64,000 nt of DNA from Mycobacterium gallinarum (GCF_010726765.1 NZ_AP022601.1:4960001-5024000); one strand, 5' to 3'; positions 8,416 through 17,579 are shown, counted from the stretch's first letter. The notes: generated by a model not told the origin, from the sequence alone. A program made the numbers and translations.

Positions 8416-9885
8416 CCGTTCGCGCAGCAACAGCCACACCGCGACCGCCGAGACCAGCATCAGCGCCGCACCGACGCCGGACGCGATCGCGAGCCCCGAG
8501 GTGAACGCGTGCTTCGTCGCGTCGAGCAGGGCGGACGCCTGGTCGGCGGGCAGTGTCTGTGCGGCCTCGACCGCAGCGGCGAGGGAGTCACGCGATTCAG
8601 CGACCACCACAGCGGAAATGCCTTCGGGGGCAGTGAAATTGCGATACACGCCGGTGACGATCGAGCCCAGGGTGGCAATGCCGAGCGCCATCCCGAGCTC
8701 GTACGCGGTCTCCGAAACCGCGGCCGCCGCACCGGCGCGCTCCTTCGGAACGCTGGCCAGGATGACGTCGCTCGCCACGGTGAACGCCAGGCCGAGCCCG
8801 ACACCGACGACGAACAGCGTCACGCCGAGTTGGGGGTAGGAGGTGCCGGGTGTGAGCACCGTCAATGTCGCCATGGCGACACCCACCAGCGCCAGGCCTG
8901 ACGTGAGTACCGCGCGCCGGGACCAATAGCGCACCGCGACTCCCGCCAGCACACCGAACACCGTCGCCGTCACCGCCGCGGGTAGTTCGGCGAGGCCGGC
9001 CTGCAACGGGCTGAAGCCCTGGACGAGCTGGAAGTACTGCGACAGGAAGAAGACCAGACCGGACAGTCCGAGGACGGACAGCAAGTTGGCACTCACCACA
9101 CCGGTGAATGCGCGGTTGGCGAACAGCCGAACGTCGATCAGGGGGTGCGACAGCCTGAGTTGGCGGCGGACGAACAGTGTCAGTGCACCTGCCCCGGCCA
9201 GGGCTGCGACGGCGACGTCGAGGTGAAATCCCTGCGCGGCAACCTCTTTGATCGCGTACACGGCGCCGAGGATGCCCGCCATCGACAACACGACGCTGGG
9301 CAGATCCCACGGCCCGGGGGCGGGGTTGCGGTGCTCGGGCACCAGCGCGATGCCGCCGATCACCAGGACCACCATCACCGGCACGTTGATCAAGAACACC
9401 GAGCCCCACCAGAAATGCTCGAGCAGTATCCCGCCGAGAATCGGGCCGAAGGCGGCGCCTGCCGAGAACGCCGACGCCCAAATGCCGACGGCCAGTGTGC
9501 GTTCCTTGGCATCGGGGAAAATGCCGCGGATGAGGGCCAGCGTCGCAGGCGCCAGGGTCGCACCCGCAATGCCCTGCAGGGCCCGCGCCGCGATCAACAG
9601 TTCCGCGGAGGGCGCATACGCCGTCGCGGCGGAGATCACCGCGAAGGCCGTCGCACCCCAGAGCAACATCTTCCGATGACCGATCCGGTCACCGAGGCCG
9701 CCCATCGTGATCAGGAGGCTGGCGAGCACGAACGAGTAGATGTCGCCGATCCACAGGATCTGGATTCCGGTGGCATCGAGATCCCGGCTGATGAAGGGTG
9801 TAGCCAGCGCCAGGACCGTACCGTCGATGCCGATGAGCAGAACCGCGAGCGTCAGGACGCCGAGCGCGGACCAGCGGCGAATCAT
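8299..9885 (-). CDS. MFS drug/proton antiporter, DHA2 (EmrB/QacA) family
   Basis: The product is 528 residues with about 14 predicted hydrophobic helices, the DHA2 hallmark. The first helix contains LLIGIDGTVLALATP, loop 2-3 has GGLGDRIGHRKML (MFS motif A), and motif C-like glycines occur near residue 150. Such pumps export cationic drugs and dyes. ATG at 9885 overlaps the TGA of the TetR gene (ATGA), so the regulator and pump form a coupled operon. The final 40 or so residues are encoded antisense to the RNA methyltransferase gene; relatives may end earlier. Confidence 0.9.
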   Translation of the reverse strand: MIRRWSALGVLTLAVLLIGIDGTVLALATPFISRDLDATGIQILWIGDIYSFVLASLLITMGGLGDRIGHRKMLLWGATAFAVISAATAYAPSAELLIAARALQGIAGATLAPATLALIRGIFPDAKERTLAVGIWASAFSAGAAFGPILGGILLEHFWWGSVFLINVPVMVVLVIGGIALVPEHRNPAPGPWDLPSVVLSMAGILGAVYAIKEVAAQGFHLDVAVAALAGAGALTLFVRRQLRLSHPLIDVRLFANRAFTGVVSANLLSVLGLSGLVFFLSQYFQLVQGFSPLQAGLAELPAAVTATVFGVLAGVAVRYWSRRAVLTSGLALVGVAMATLTVLTPGTSYPQLGVTLFVVGVGLGLAFTVASDVILASVPKERAGAAAAVSETAYELGMALGIATLGSIVTGVYRNFTAPEGISAVVVAESRDSLAAAVEAAQTLPADQASALLDATKHAFTSGLAIASGVGAALMLVSAVAVWLLLRERLPGAVEVGVGSDPAVHGDACGDSGIDAAGGAELCDRHR

Positions 9886-10424
9886 GATGTCAGTACTCCG
9901 TGCAATAGCAGTTCGGTGATCATGTGGTCGAACTCGCGTCCCGCGACGCGACCGACCTGAACGGCCCACGCCGCTCCTGCCACCAGTGAATAGAGCGCCT
10001 CGGTCAGCCATGCCGCGGTGAGGTCGGGACGGACATCGCCGTCGCGCTGGCCGCGTTGGAACAGCGCGGTGATGGCGGAGTCGATGTCCGCCCAGCCCTC
10101 CAGCGACTTGTCCACGTCGAGTTCCTGGGTCTGGCTGTAGAGCAGCGCGAGGTAGGGCGATACCGGTTGGCATGCGGTGATCAGCCTGCGCAACGCCTCG
10201 ACGGCCGAACCATCCTGCAAGCGGGCGACGTCGAGGGCGTGTGCCATCTCGCTGATCGCGAGTTCGTCCAACGCGACCATCAGTGCCGGCTTCCCCGCGA
10301 AATGGCGATGCAGCGTGGCTCGGCTCACCCCGACCGCGGCCGCGATCTCGTCCTGCGTCGCATTGGGCCTGCGGCCGAGGAAGTCGGCCGCGGCGCGCAG
10401 CAGCGTCTCACGGTCAGAAGGCAT
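9882..10424 (-). CDS. TetR-family transcriptional regulator of the adjacent efflux pump
   Basis: The product is 180 residues from ATG at 10424. The N-terminal helix-turn-helix is visible at about residues 20-43 (QDEIAAAVGVSRATLHRHF), and the ligand-binding C-terminal domain is helical and variable. The frame is open upstream, but starting at 10424 gives the normal TetR N-terminus (MPSDRETLLRAAADFLG). A perfect 8-bp-arm palindrome lies 18 bp before the start, in its promoter. This predicts autoregulation and ligand-relieved repression of both genes. Confidence 0.9.
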   Translation of the reverse strand: MPSDRETLLRAAADFLGRRPNATQDEIAAAVGVSRATLHRHFAGKPALMVALDELAISEMAHALDVARLQDGSAVEALRRLITACQPVSPYLALLYSQTQELDVDKSLEGWADIDSAITALFQRGQRDGDVRPDLTAAWLTEALYSLVAGAAWAVQVGRVAGREFDHMITELLLHGVLTS

Positions 10425-10442
10425 GAGACGATAATAGCTCAG

Positions 10443-10462
10443 ATGAGACAAATATGTCTCAT
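10443..10462. promoter_or_regulatory. Palindromic operator, probably for the TetR regulator
   Basis: ATGAGACA, four bases (AATA), then TGTCTCAT: perfect 8-bp arms in an AT-rich patch just upstream of the TetR start. A further half-site ATGAGAC occurs at 10423-10429, over the start codon. Size, symmetry and place are typical of TetR operators. Confidence 0.7.
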
Positions 10463-10527
10463 ACTGAATATGGGCCGGCCTCTCAGCCGAGCACATTTCG
10501 CAGGCCGGGTAGGGCAGGATCGAAGTC

Positions 10528-11628
10528 ATGGATCAGCTATGGGCCAACCGCGCGGCCAGCGCAGAGGCCGCGATCGCCAAGCGGCATCTGAAGAAGGTGT
10601 GGGCCGTGCCGGGAACTCAGCTGGGCGTCGTCGCCTGGCCGGCGACGCGCAAGTACCGGCTGTTCGGCACCTGGCACTACTGGTGGCAGGCCCATCTACT
10701 GGACTGCCTGGTCGACGCGCAACTGCGCGACCCGCAGCCTGAACGCCAGCAGAAGATCGCCAGGCAGATCAGGGGTCACCGGCTACGCAACAACCTGCGC
10801 TGGACCAACGACTACTACGACGACATGGCGTGGCTGGCCATCGCGCTCGAACGGGCGGGGCGCCTCGCGGGTGTCGAGCGGCCCAGGGCGCTGGACACAC
10901 TGTCCGAACAGTTCCTCAACTCGTGGGTCCCCGAGGACGGCGGCGGAATTCCATGGCGCAAACAAGACCAGTTCTTCAACGCCCCTGCCAACGGTCCGGC
11001 GGCGATCTTCCTCGCCCGCCACGACCGGCTGCGCCGGGCCCAGCAGATGTCGGACTGGCTCGACGAGACGCTGATCGATCCGGAGACGCATCTGGTGTTC
11101 GACGGGATCAAGGGCGGTTCGATGGTGCGCGCGCAGTACACCTACTGCCAGGGAGTGGTGCTCGGCCTGGAAACCGAACTCGCGATGCGCACCGAGGACG
11201 CCGACCACGCCAAGCGGGTGCACCGACTGGTCGCCGCGGTACGCGACCACATGGCTCCCGAGGGCATCATCCGGGGTGCGGGCGGCGGCGACGGCGGCCT
11301 GTTCAACGGGATCCTCGCGCGCTATCTGGCGTTGGTGGCCACGTCGCTGCCGCAAAACGACGACGATGACGCGGCTGCCAGGGCCGCCGCGACCAAGCTG
11401 GTGCTGACGTCGGCGGAGGCGGCCTGGGACAACCGGCAGACCGTCGACGGCCTGCCACTGTTCGCGGCGTTCTGGGAGCGCACCGCCGAGATACCCACTG
11501 CGGCAGGTGAGGAGGCCGAGTCCGTCGAGGGCGCCGTCAACTCGTCGCAGGTTCCAGAGCGCGATCTGTCCGTTCAGCTGGCAGGGTGGATGCTCATGGA
11601 AGCGGCCCACGCGGTATCCGACACGTGA
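10528..11628 (+). CDS. Glycoside hydrolase family 76 protein (Rv0365c-like)
   Basis: The product is 366 residues with no evident signal peptide. The GH76 double-Asp catalytic motif is present as NDYYDDMAWL (Asp98-Asp99), in an all-helical (alpha/alpha)6 sequence with WW and WHYWW aromatic stretches lining the likely substrate groove. GH76 members are endo-alpha-1,6-mannanases, and mycobacterial homologues may act on mannose-containing glycans such as lipomannan or polymethylated saccharides; the substrate here is unproven. The stop overlaps the GTG start of the NhaA fusion gene (GTGA). Confidence 0.85.
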   Translation: MDQLWANRAASAEAAIAKRHLKKVWAVPGTQLGVVAWPATRKYRLFGTWHYWWQAHLLDCLVDAQLRDPQPERQQKIARQIRGHRLRNNLRWTNDYYDDMAWLAIALERAGRLAGVERPRALDTLSEQFLNSWVPEDGGGIPWRKQDQFFNAPANGPAAIFLARHDRLRRAQQMSDWLDETLIDPETHLVFDGIKGGSMVRAQYTYCQGVVLGLETELAMRTEDADHAKRVHRLVAAVRDHMAPEGIIRGAGGGDGGLFNGILARYLALVATSLPQNDDDDAAARAAATKLVLTSAEAAWDNRQTVDGLPLFAAFWERTAEIPTAAGEEAESVEGAVNSSQVPERDLSVQLAGWMLMEAAHAVSDT

Positions 11629-13472
11629 CGTCTGAGCCGGCTTCGCGCGTCGTTCATTCTTTTCCCACGCGGTTCGGCCGCGACCTCAAATCGATGAAGC
11701 CTGGGGAAAACGCCGCCGCGGGCCTGCTGCTGCTGTCCACAGTCATCGCCATCATCTGGGCGAATTCGCCATGGGCGGAAAGCTATTGGACCCTGCTGGA
11801 CACCCACGTCGGTGTTTCGTTCGGCGAGCACCACTTCGACATGAGCGTCAAGCATCTGATCAACGACGCGCTCATGACGTTCTTCTTCTTCATCGTCGGC
11901 CTCGAAGTGACACGGGAGTTCGCCATCGGCGAGCTCACCGACAGAGCTAGAGCCGCGGTACCCGTCGTCGCGGCGATCGCGGGTCTGGTCGCGCCCGCCG
12001 TCATATTCCTGGTGCTCAACCCCTCCGGCGAGAACGCCCACGCCTGGGGTGTGGTGATTTCCACCGACACCGCCTTCCTGGTGGGTGCGCTCGCCATCAT
12101 CAAACCGAAATTTCCTGGGCGACTGCGGATCTTCCTGCTCACCCTGGCCGTCGTCGACGACGTCGGTGCGCTGATCGTGATTGCGGTGTTCTATTCGGAC
12201 TCGATCCAGGTGGCACCGCTGGTGGTGTCGGCGCTACTGCTCATCGCCATCGCGCTGGTGCGGTTTCTTCCTGTCGCCCGCGGCCCCGCATACGCGGTGC
12301 TGGGCTTCGCGTTGTGGGTCGGGCTGTATATGGCGGGAATCCACCCGACCCTCGCCGGTGTCGCGCTCGCGTTACTCATTCCCGTATTCGCCCCCGAGCG
12401 CAGACAGGTCGAGGACGCCGTCGAGGTGATCCGCGCTTTCCGGCAGTCACCGAACTCTCAGTACGCCCGCACGGCCACCCGCCGTCTGCGGCAATCGATT
12501 TCCATCAACGAACGACTGCAGACCGACATCGGACCGTACGTGTCGTTCCTGGTGCTGCCGTTGTTCGCGTTGGTCAACGCCGGGGTCAGGCTCGACGCGG
12601 AGAGCCTGTCCGCTGCGGCGCGCTCATCGTTGACGTGGGGCATCATCGCCGGGCTGGTGCTGGGGAAGTTCATCGGCATCACCGGTGCGACGTGGCTGAT
12701 GAGCCGAACGGGGCTCGGTCAGCTGGCTCCCGGGCTGCGGTTGCGCCGGGTCGCCGGTGGTGCCGCGCTGTCCGGAATCGGTTTCACCATTTCACTTTTC
12801 ATCGTCGACATCGCGATCAGCGAACCCGCGCGGCAGGATCAGGCGCGTATCGGTGTCATCGCCGCGTCGCTCATCGCATTGGTCCTCGGCTGGGCCATCT
12901 TCCACATCACCGACCTGGTCAGCCCGCCGGAACCCATCGGCCTCAAGCTGATTCGACCCGTGGACCCCGCGCGCGACCACGTCCGCGGCAACCCCGACGC
13001 TCCCTTGACGCTGGTGGAGTACGGCGACTACGAATGCCCGTTCTGTAGCCGTGCGACGGGTGGGATCGACGAAGTGCGTTCGCATTTCGGTGACGACCTG
13101 CTCTACGTGTGGCGACACCTGCCGCTGGAGAGGGTTCACCCGCGTGCCTTCGACGCGGCACGCGCCGCCGAGGCTGCCGGGTTGCAGGGCAAGTACTTCG
13201 AGATGGGTACGGAGTTGTTCGCGCACCAGGACGACCTGGAGTGGTCGGATATCTACCGCTACGCCAACGCGGTGGGACTCGATCTCGAACAGTTCGATCA
13301 GGACGTTCGGGTTCATCCGTCGAAGGTGTTACACCGCGTGCAGGACGACGCACAGGACGCCGAGGCGATGGATCTGAACTCGACGCCGACGTTCTTCGTC
13401 AACGGTAAGCGCCACAAGGGCCCGTGGGATTCGGCCAGCCTGATCCGGGCGCTGGAGGAAAGCCGCCAATGA
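11625..13472 (+). CDS. nhaA: NhaA-type Na+/H+ antiporter fused to a DsbA-like thioredoxin domain
   Basis: The product is 615 residues from GTG at 11625. Residues 20-420 form an NhaA antiporter with about 12 helices, including the ALIVIAVFYSD region and the VVDDVGAL segment that carries the paired Asp residues of the ion site. Residues about 440-615 are a DsbA/thioredoxin-fold domain with the redox motif CPFC (Cys471, Cys474) in YGDYECPFCSRATGG. The fusion is known in some actinobacteria; what the redox domain does for the antiporter is not. A two-domain N-in topology suggests a cytoplasmic or periplasmic tail depending on helix count. It is translationally coupled to the GH76 gene. Confidence 0.92.
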   Translation: MTSEPASRVVHSFPTRFGRDLKSMKPGENAAAGLLLLSTVIAIIWANSPWAESYWTLLDTHVGVSFGEHHFDMSVKHLINDALMTFFFFIVGLEVTREFAIGELTDRARAAVPVVAAIAGLVAPAVIFLVLNPSGENAHAWGVVISTDTAFLVGALAIIKPKFPGRLRIFLLTLAVVDDVGALIVIAVFYSDSIQVAPLVVSALLLIAIALVRFLPVARGPAYAVLGFALWVGLYMAGIHPTLAGVALALLIPVFAPERRQVEDAVEVIRAFRQSPNSQYARTATRRLRQSISINERLQTDIGPYVSFLVLPLFALVNAGVRLDAESLSAAARSSLTWGIIAGLVLGKFIGITGATWLMSRTGLGQLAPGLRLRRVAGGAALSGIGFTISLFIVDIAISEPARQDQARIGVIAASLIALVLGWAIFHITDLVSPPEPIGLKLIRPVDPARDHVRGNPDAPLTLVEYGDYECPFCSRATGGIDEVRSHFGDDLLYVWRHLPLERVHPRAFDAARAAEAAGLQGKYFEMGTELFAHQDDLEWSDIYRYANAVGLDLEQFDQDVRVHPSKVLHRVQDDAQDAEAMDLNSTPTFFVNGKRHKGPWDSASLIRALEESRQ

Positions 13473-13494
13473 GCGGCCGTACGGCGGTGAGCGG

Positions 13495-14187
13495 TTAGGC
13501 GGCTTCGCCCGCCGCGCGCTTGGCGGCCTTGCGTCGCTTGTACCACTCGAAGACCATCGGCAGGATCGACACCACCACGATGCCGATCACGATGGGCTCG
13601 AGGAGGTCCTGGATGATCTGGAACCGGCCGAGCCAGTATCCGAGGAGCGTCAGCCCGACGCCCCACACGACGGCGCCGAGGACGTTGAAGAACGTGAACG
13701 CCGCGTAGTTCATCCGGGCGGCGCCTGCGGTCAGCGGCGCCAGCGTTCGCACGATCGGCACGAATCGCGCGATCACGATCGCGAACGGCCCCCGTTGTTC
13801 GAAGAACGCGTGCGCCTCGTCGAGGTAACGCTGCTTGAGGATCCTGGCGTCGGGTTTGAACATCGCGGTGCCGACGTTGCGCCCGATCCAGTAGCCGACC
13901 TGCCCGCCGAGCACCGCGGCGATGGGGATGTACACCAGCAGCTGCCAGAGCTGGAAGTTGATCACCTCGCCGCCGTCGGCCTGCAGCGCCTGGGTGCCCG
14001 CGGCGAGCATGCCCGCCACGAACAGCAGCGAATCGCCCGGCAGGATCGGGAACAGCACGCCAGACTCGACGAAGATGACTACCAGCAGTCCCACCAGGGC
14101 CCACGTACCGAAATACCCGAGCAACGTCATCGGGTCGAGGAAGTCCGGCATGAGTGCCAGCTGGTTGGCAGCGGCGGAGGTCGTCAC
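13495..14187 (-). CDS. DedA-family membrane protein (Rv0364-like)
   Basis: The product is 230 residues from GTG at 14187, matching mycobacterial relatives that begin VTTSAAANQLALMP. It has about five hydrophobic segments and the DedA/SNARE-associated core: ESGVLFPILPGDSLLFVAG near residue 40, a GGQVGYWIGRNVG stretch, and the FxRFxPxxRxxxPxxAGxxxM-type motif seen as IARFVPIVRTLAPLTAGAAR. DedA proteins are lipid scramblases or flippases linked to membrane homeostasis. It is convergent with nhaA (22 bp gap) and divergent from fba. Confidence 0.93.
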   Translation of the reverse strand: MTTSAAANQLALMPDFLDPMTLLGYFGTWALVGLLVVIFVESGVLFPILPGDSLLFVAGMLAAGTQALQADGGEVINFQLWQLLVYIPIAAVLGGQVGYWIGRNVGTAMFKPDARILKQRYLDEAHAFFEQRGPFAIVIARFVPIVRTLAPLTAGAARMNYAAFTFFNVLGAVVWGVGLTLLGYWLGRFQIIQDLLEPIVIGIVVVSILPMVFEWYKRRKAAKRAAGEAA

Positions 14188-14306
14188 AAGGCCCCAAGAT
14201 ACCGGTCTGGGCGGTTGCTGCCGAAATGTCGATTCGGCTTGACCGTGTGCGGTGGCCCCACCCCTGCGAGAATCGCTGTACGTACTGATCGCCGAGAGGA
14301 ACGCAT

Positions 14307-15341
14307 ATGCCCATCGCAACGCCCGAGGTCTACGCGGAGATGCTGAGCCGGGCCAAAGAACATTCCTTCGCGTTTCCCGCCATCAACTGCGTCGGCTCGG
14401 AATCGGTCAACGCGGCCATCAAGGGTTTCGCGGACGCCGGTAGTGACGGCATCATCCAGTTCTCCACCGGCGGGGCCGAGTTCGCCTCCGGACTCGGCGT
14501 CAAGGACATGGTGACGGGCGCCGTGGCGCTCGCCGAGTTCGCCCACGTCATCGCCGACAGGTATCCGATCACCGTGGCCCTGCACACCGACCACTGTCCG
14601 AAGGACAAGTTGGACACCTACGTCAGGCCGTTGCTCGCGATCTCGCAGCAACGGGTCGCCGGCGGGGGTAACCCGCTGTTCCAGTCGCATATGTGGGACG
14701 GTTCGGCGGTGCCGATCGACGAGAACCTGGACATCGCGCGCGAGCTGCTCAAGGAGGCCGCGGCCGCCAAGATCATCCTCGAGATCGAGATCGGTGTGGT
14801 CGGCGGCGAAGAAGACGGTGTGGCCCACGAGATCAACGACAAGCTCTACACCACGCCGGAGGATTTCGAGAAGACCATCGAGGCGCTCGGCGCGGGTGAG
14901 CACGGCAAGTATCTGCTGGCCGCGACGTTCGGCAATGTGCACGGCGTCTACAAGCCGGGCAACGTGAAGCTGCGGCCCGACATTCTCGCCCAGGGACAGC
15001 AGGTGGCGGCGGCGAAGCTCGGGTTATCGGACGACGCAAAGCCTTTCGACTTCGTCTTCCATGGTGGGTCTGGCTCGCTGAAGTCCGAGATCGAGGACTC
15101 GCTGCGCTACGGCGTCGTGAAGATGAACGTCGACACCGACACCCAGTACGCGTTCACCCGGCCCATCGCGGCGCACATGTTCTCGAACTACGACGGCGTG
15201 CTCAAGGTCGACGGCGAAGTCGGCAACAAGAAGGCCTACGACCCGCGCAGCTATCTGAAGAAGGCCGAGGCGTCGATGACCGAACGCGTCATAGAGGCGT
15301 GCCGCGACCTGCACAGTGCGGGTCGCTCGGTGACCGGCTAG
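14307..15341 (+). CDS. fba: Class II fructose-bisphosphate aldolase
   Basis: The 344-residue product is the zinc-dependent class II aldolase of glycolysis and gluconeogenesis, reversibly cleaving fructose 1,6-bisphosphate into DHAP and glyceraldehyde 3-phosphate. The zinc-site motif HTDHCPKDKLDTYVRP is visible near residue 92, LEIEIGVVGGEEDG near 152, a second zinc His in ATFGNVHGVY near 206, and FHGGSGS near 250 for substrate phosphate. GAGAGGAACGC precedes ATG at 14307 as a ribosome binding site. Sequence and neighbourhood (dedA divergent, NTF2-like protein convergent) match mycobacterial fba, an essential gene in M. tuberculosis. Confidence 0.99.
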   Translation: MPIATPEVYAEMLSRAKEHSFAFPAINCVGSESVNAAIKGFADAGSDGIIQFSTGGAEFASGLGVKDMVTGAVALAEFAHVIADRYPITVALHTDHCPKDKLDTYVRPLLAISQQRVAGGGNPLFQSHMWDGSAVPIDENLDIARELLKEAAAAKIILEIEIGVVGGEEDGVAHEINDKLYTTPEDFEKTIEALGAGEHGKYLLAATFGNVHGVYKPGNVKLRPDILAQGQQVAAAKLGLSDDAKPFDFVFHGGSGSLKSEIEDSLRYGVVKMNVDTDTQYAFTRPIAAHMFSNYDGVLKVDGEVGNKKAYDPRSYLKKAEASMTERVIEACRDLHSAGRSVTG

Positions 15342-16130
15342 CTAGCTGGTCGGTGCCTGGCAGATCTTCCACTGGTCGTCGCGGAACTCCAGATCCAGGC
15401 TTCGCGTCGAGCGGGTCTGCGGCGCGTAGGCCATGAACGTCGTGACGTTGGCCTCCGCGTGGTCGCCGTTGACCACCACCTGGTCGATGCTGGCGATGAC
15501 GGGATACCGCTTGGCCGCCGCTATCCGCGAGTGGGTGTCGGACCATACCTTGTCGTTGTAGGTGACGTAGTCGTCGCGCGCCTTGCCGCAGGTGATGCTG
15601 CGCAGCGTGGCCAGATCGCCTTTCGCGATCGCGGCGTCGTAGTCCTCGATGGTGGAGCGCACCCGATCCTCCTGGGACACCGAGGGCTCCGAGTCGCGGG
15701 TCAGCAACAGCGTGCCGAGCACCGCGACGGCCACCAGCGCAGCGATCACCAGCACGACCGCGATCACCCAGCCCCAACTGCGGTGTTTGGACGGCGGCGG
15801 CTTGGGCACGTCGCCGCGCGGCGGAATGACTTGTGGCGAAACGGGTTTCGCCACCGGTGCGGCGGACGTGGCCATGACCTCGGTTGCGGGTTCGGACGGT
15901 CTGTCGATCCTCGTCGTCACGCCGGCGTCGAAACCGGAGGGTGCGGTGAACCGGCGCTCGGGCTCTTCCGGCGAGGCGGGATCTTGAGACAACGCCTCGG
16001 TCGAGATCACCTCCGTTGCTGCTTCCTGTTCGGGTTCGGCGGACCCCATCACCTCGGTTGCAGGCGCAGACTCGTCGGCCCCCTGGTCGGTGACCTCATC
16101 CGGCTGGTCCGGCCCCTGTGGATTCGACAT
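15342..16130 (-). CDS. Membrane-anchored protein with disordered cytoplasmic tail and NTF2-like extracytoplasmic domain (Rv0361-like)
   Basis: The product is 262 residues. Residues 1-117 are low-complexity, acidic and Pro-rich, with three ATEV(M/I) repeats. One transmembrane helix follows (about 120-145, WGWVIAVVLVIAALVAVAV), then a C-terminal domain of about 115 residues shaped like the NTF2/DUF4878 fold, ending WKICQAPTS. The same domain recurs in the protein at 29699 (WKVCTQAPG). Function unknown. The repeated Thr motifs in the cytoplasmic tail could be kinase or FHA-domain targets; this is inference. Its stop abuts the fba stop with no gap. Confidence 0.75.
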   Translation of the reverse strand: MSNPQGPDQPDEVTDQGADESAPATEVMGSAEPEQEAATEVISTEALSQDPASPEEPERRFTAPSGFDAGVTTRIDRPSEPATEVMATSAAPVAKPVSPQVIPPRGDVPKPPPSKHRSWGWVIAVVLVIAALVAVAVLGTLLLTRDSEPSVSQEDRVRSTIEDYDAAIAKGDLATLRSITCGKARDDYVTYNDKVWSDTHSRIAAAKRYPVIASIDQVVVNGDHAEANVTTFMAYAPQTRSTRSLDLEFRDDQWKICQAPTS

Positions 16131-16222
16131 CGGTACTGCAGCCCTCCGTTACAACGCTTCGGCCGCAAAGCTTAACCATCCGGCGGGACGACCGCCGGGA
16201 GCCGCACGGCACAATGGGCCAC

Positions 16223-16639
16223 ATGACACGGATGGGTGACCTTCTCGGGCCGGATCCGGTCCTGCTTCCCGGCGACCCGGCGGCAGAGGCCGAACTGGCC
16301 GCCGCCGAAAACCCGGCCACCGTGGCCGCCGCGCATCCATCGGCATCGGTCGCATGGGCCACCCTCGCCGAACAGGCGCTCGCCGCCGAACAGGCCGTGA
16401 CGGCCTACGCCTACGCGCGGACCGGCTATCACCGCGGACTCGACCAGTTGCGCCGCAACGGGTGGAAGGGCTTTGGACCGGTTCCCTACGGTCACGCTCC
16501 CAACCGCGGATTCCTGCGTTGCGTGGCCGCGTTGGCGCAGGCTGCGGGCCAGATCGGCGAAACCGACGAGTATCAGCGTTGCGTGGATCTGCTCGACGAC
16601 TGCGACCCCGAGGCCAGGCCGGCGCTCGGGCTTGCTTGA
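16223..16639 (+). CDS. DUF3151 family protein (Rv0360c-like)
   Basis: The product is 138 residues from ATG at 16223 (MTRMGDLLGPDPVLLP). It is an actinobacterial helical protein with the conserved GYHRGLDQLRRNGWKGFGPVPYGHAPNRGFLR segment near residue 75 that defines the family; the remainder looks TPR-like. An ATG nine bases upstream is an alternative. Function unknown. It is divergent from the Rv0361-like gene across about 92 bp and convergent with the CDF transporter gene. Confidence 0.85.
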   Translation: MTRMGDLLGPDPVLLPGDPAAEAELAAAENPATVAAAHPSASVAWATLAEQALAAEQAVTAYAYARTGYHRGLDQLRRNGWKGFGPVPYGHAPNRGFLRCVAALAQAAGQIGETDEYQRCVDLLDDCDPEARPALGLA

Positions 16640-16675
16640 TTTCTCTTCGCGCAAGCGCTCATCGCCCCTGAGCAC

Positions 16676-17569
16676 CTACGTCTCCGCCTCGCACTTGCAG
16701 TCAGCGGCGCCCTCGGGCGGTTCCACCTGAACCGTGGCGTGGTCGAGTCCGCGTGCCGTGAGCACCGCGCGCGCGTCGTCGAGCACCAGGGCGGCATCCC
16801 GCGTGCTGGTCAGGTGCGCGGTCACCATGTCCTTGCCGGGGACCAGAGTCCACACGTGCAGGTCGTGTACCTCGGTGACACCGTCCACGTCGCACAGCGC
16901 CTGGCGCAGTTCATCGACGTCGATGTGCGCGGGCGACGTCTCGGACAGGATCCGCAGCGCCGCGCGGGCCAGCGCGATGGCGCGCGGCAACACCCACAGC
17001 GCGACGAACACCGCGACCACGACGTCGGCGTAGGGCCAGCGGGTGGTCACCGTCACGATTCCCGCGATCAGCACACCGATGCTGCCGACGGTGTCGGCGA
17101 CGACCTCCATGTAGGCGCCCTTGACGGCGAGGCTGCTCTCGGAGTGCGACCGCAACAGCAGTACGACGATCGCGTTGGCGACCAAGCCGGCCGTTGCTAC
17201 GACGATCATCGGCACGCCCGGGATATCGGGCGCGTCACCGAGGCGTTCGACGGCCTCGTAGAGGATGAACGCCGCCACCCCGAGGAGCAGCACCGCGTTG
17301 GCGACCGCGGTGAACACCTCGGCCCGGTGCCAGCCGTAGGTGCGCGCCGGTGACGCGCTGCCGTGTTTGGCGAGCAGGACCGCGGTCAGGCCCATGAACA
17401 TCGCAACGAGGTCGGTGAGCATGTGGCCGGCGTCGGCCAGCAGCGCGATCGAGTTGATCCACAGCGCGGTCACCAGCTCTATCACGAAGAACGCCGTCAG
17501 GATCGCCGCGGCGATCAGCATCCGGCTCACCCGCGCATCGCGCGTTCCGTGGTCGTGCCCAGCGCCCAT
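16676..17569 (-). CDS. Cation diffusion facilitator (CDF) metal exporter
   Basis: The product is 297 residues, six transmembrane helices plus a cytoplasmic C-terminal domain. The zinc-site signature in helix 2 is LLADAGHMLTDL (His and Asp four residues apart), and the matching helix-5 site is EVVADTVGSIGV. The C-terminal domain has HDLHVWTLVPG. It exports Zn2+, Co2+, Fe2+ or Cd2+ against protons. It begins 45 bp after the M50 protease gene on the same strand, with a small inverted repeat in that gap. A Cys-x-Cys (CKC) near the C-terminus may bind metal. Confidence 0.93.
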   Translation of the reverse strand: MGAGHDHGTRDARVSRMLIAAAILTAFFVIELVTALWINSIALLADAGHMLTDLVAMFMGLTAVLLAKHGSASPARTYGWHRAEVFTAVANAVLLLGVAAFILYEAVERLGDAPDIPGVPMIVVATAGLVANAIVVLLLRSHSESSLAVKGAYMEVVADTVGSIGVLIAGIVTVTTRWPYADVVVAVFVALWVLPRAIALARAALRILSETSPAHIDVDELRQALCDVDGVTEVHDLHVWTLVPGKDMVTAHLTSTRDAALVLDDARAVLTARGLDHATVQVEPPEGAADCKCEAET

Positions 17570-17579
17570 ACCGACAACC

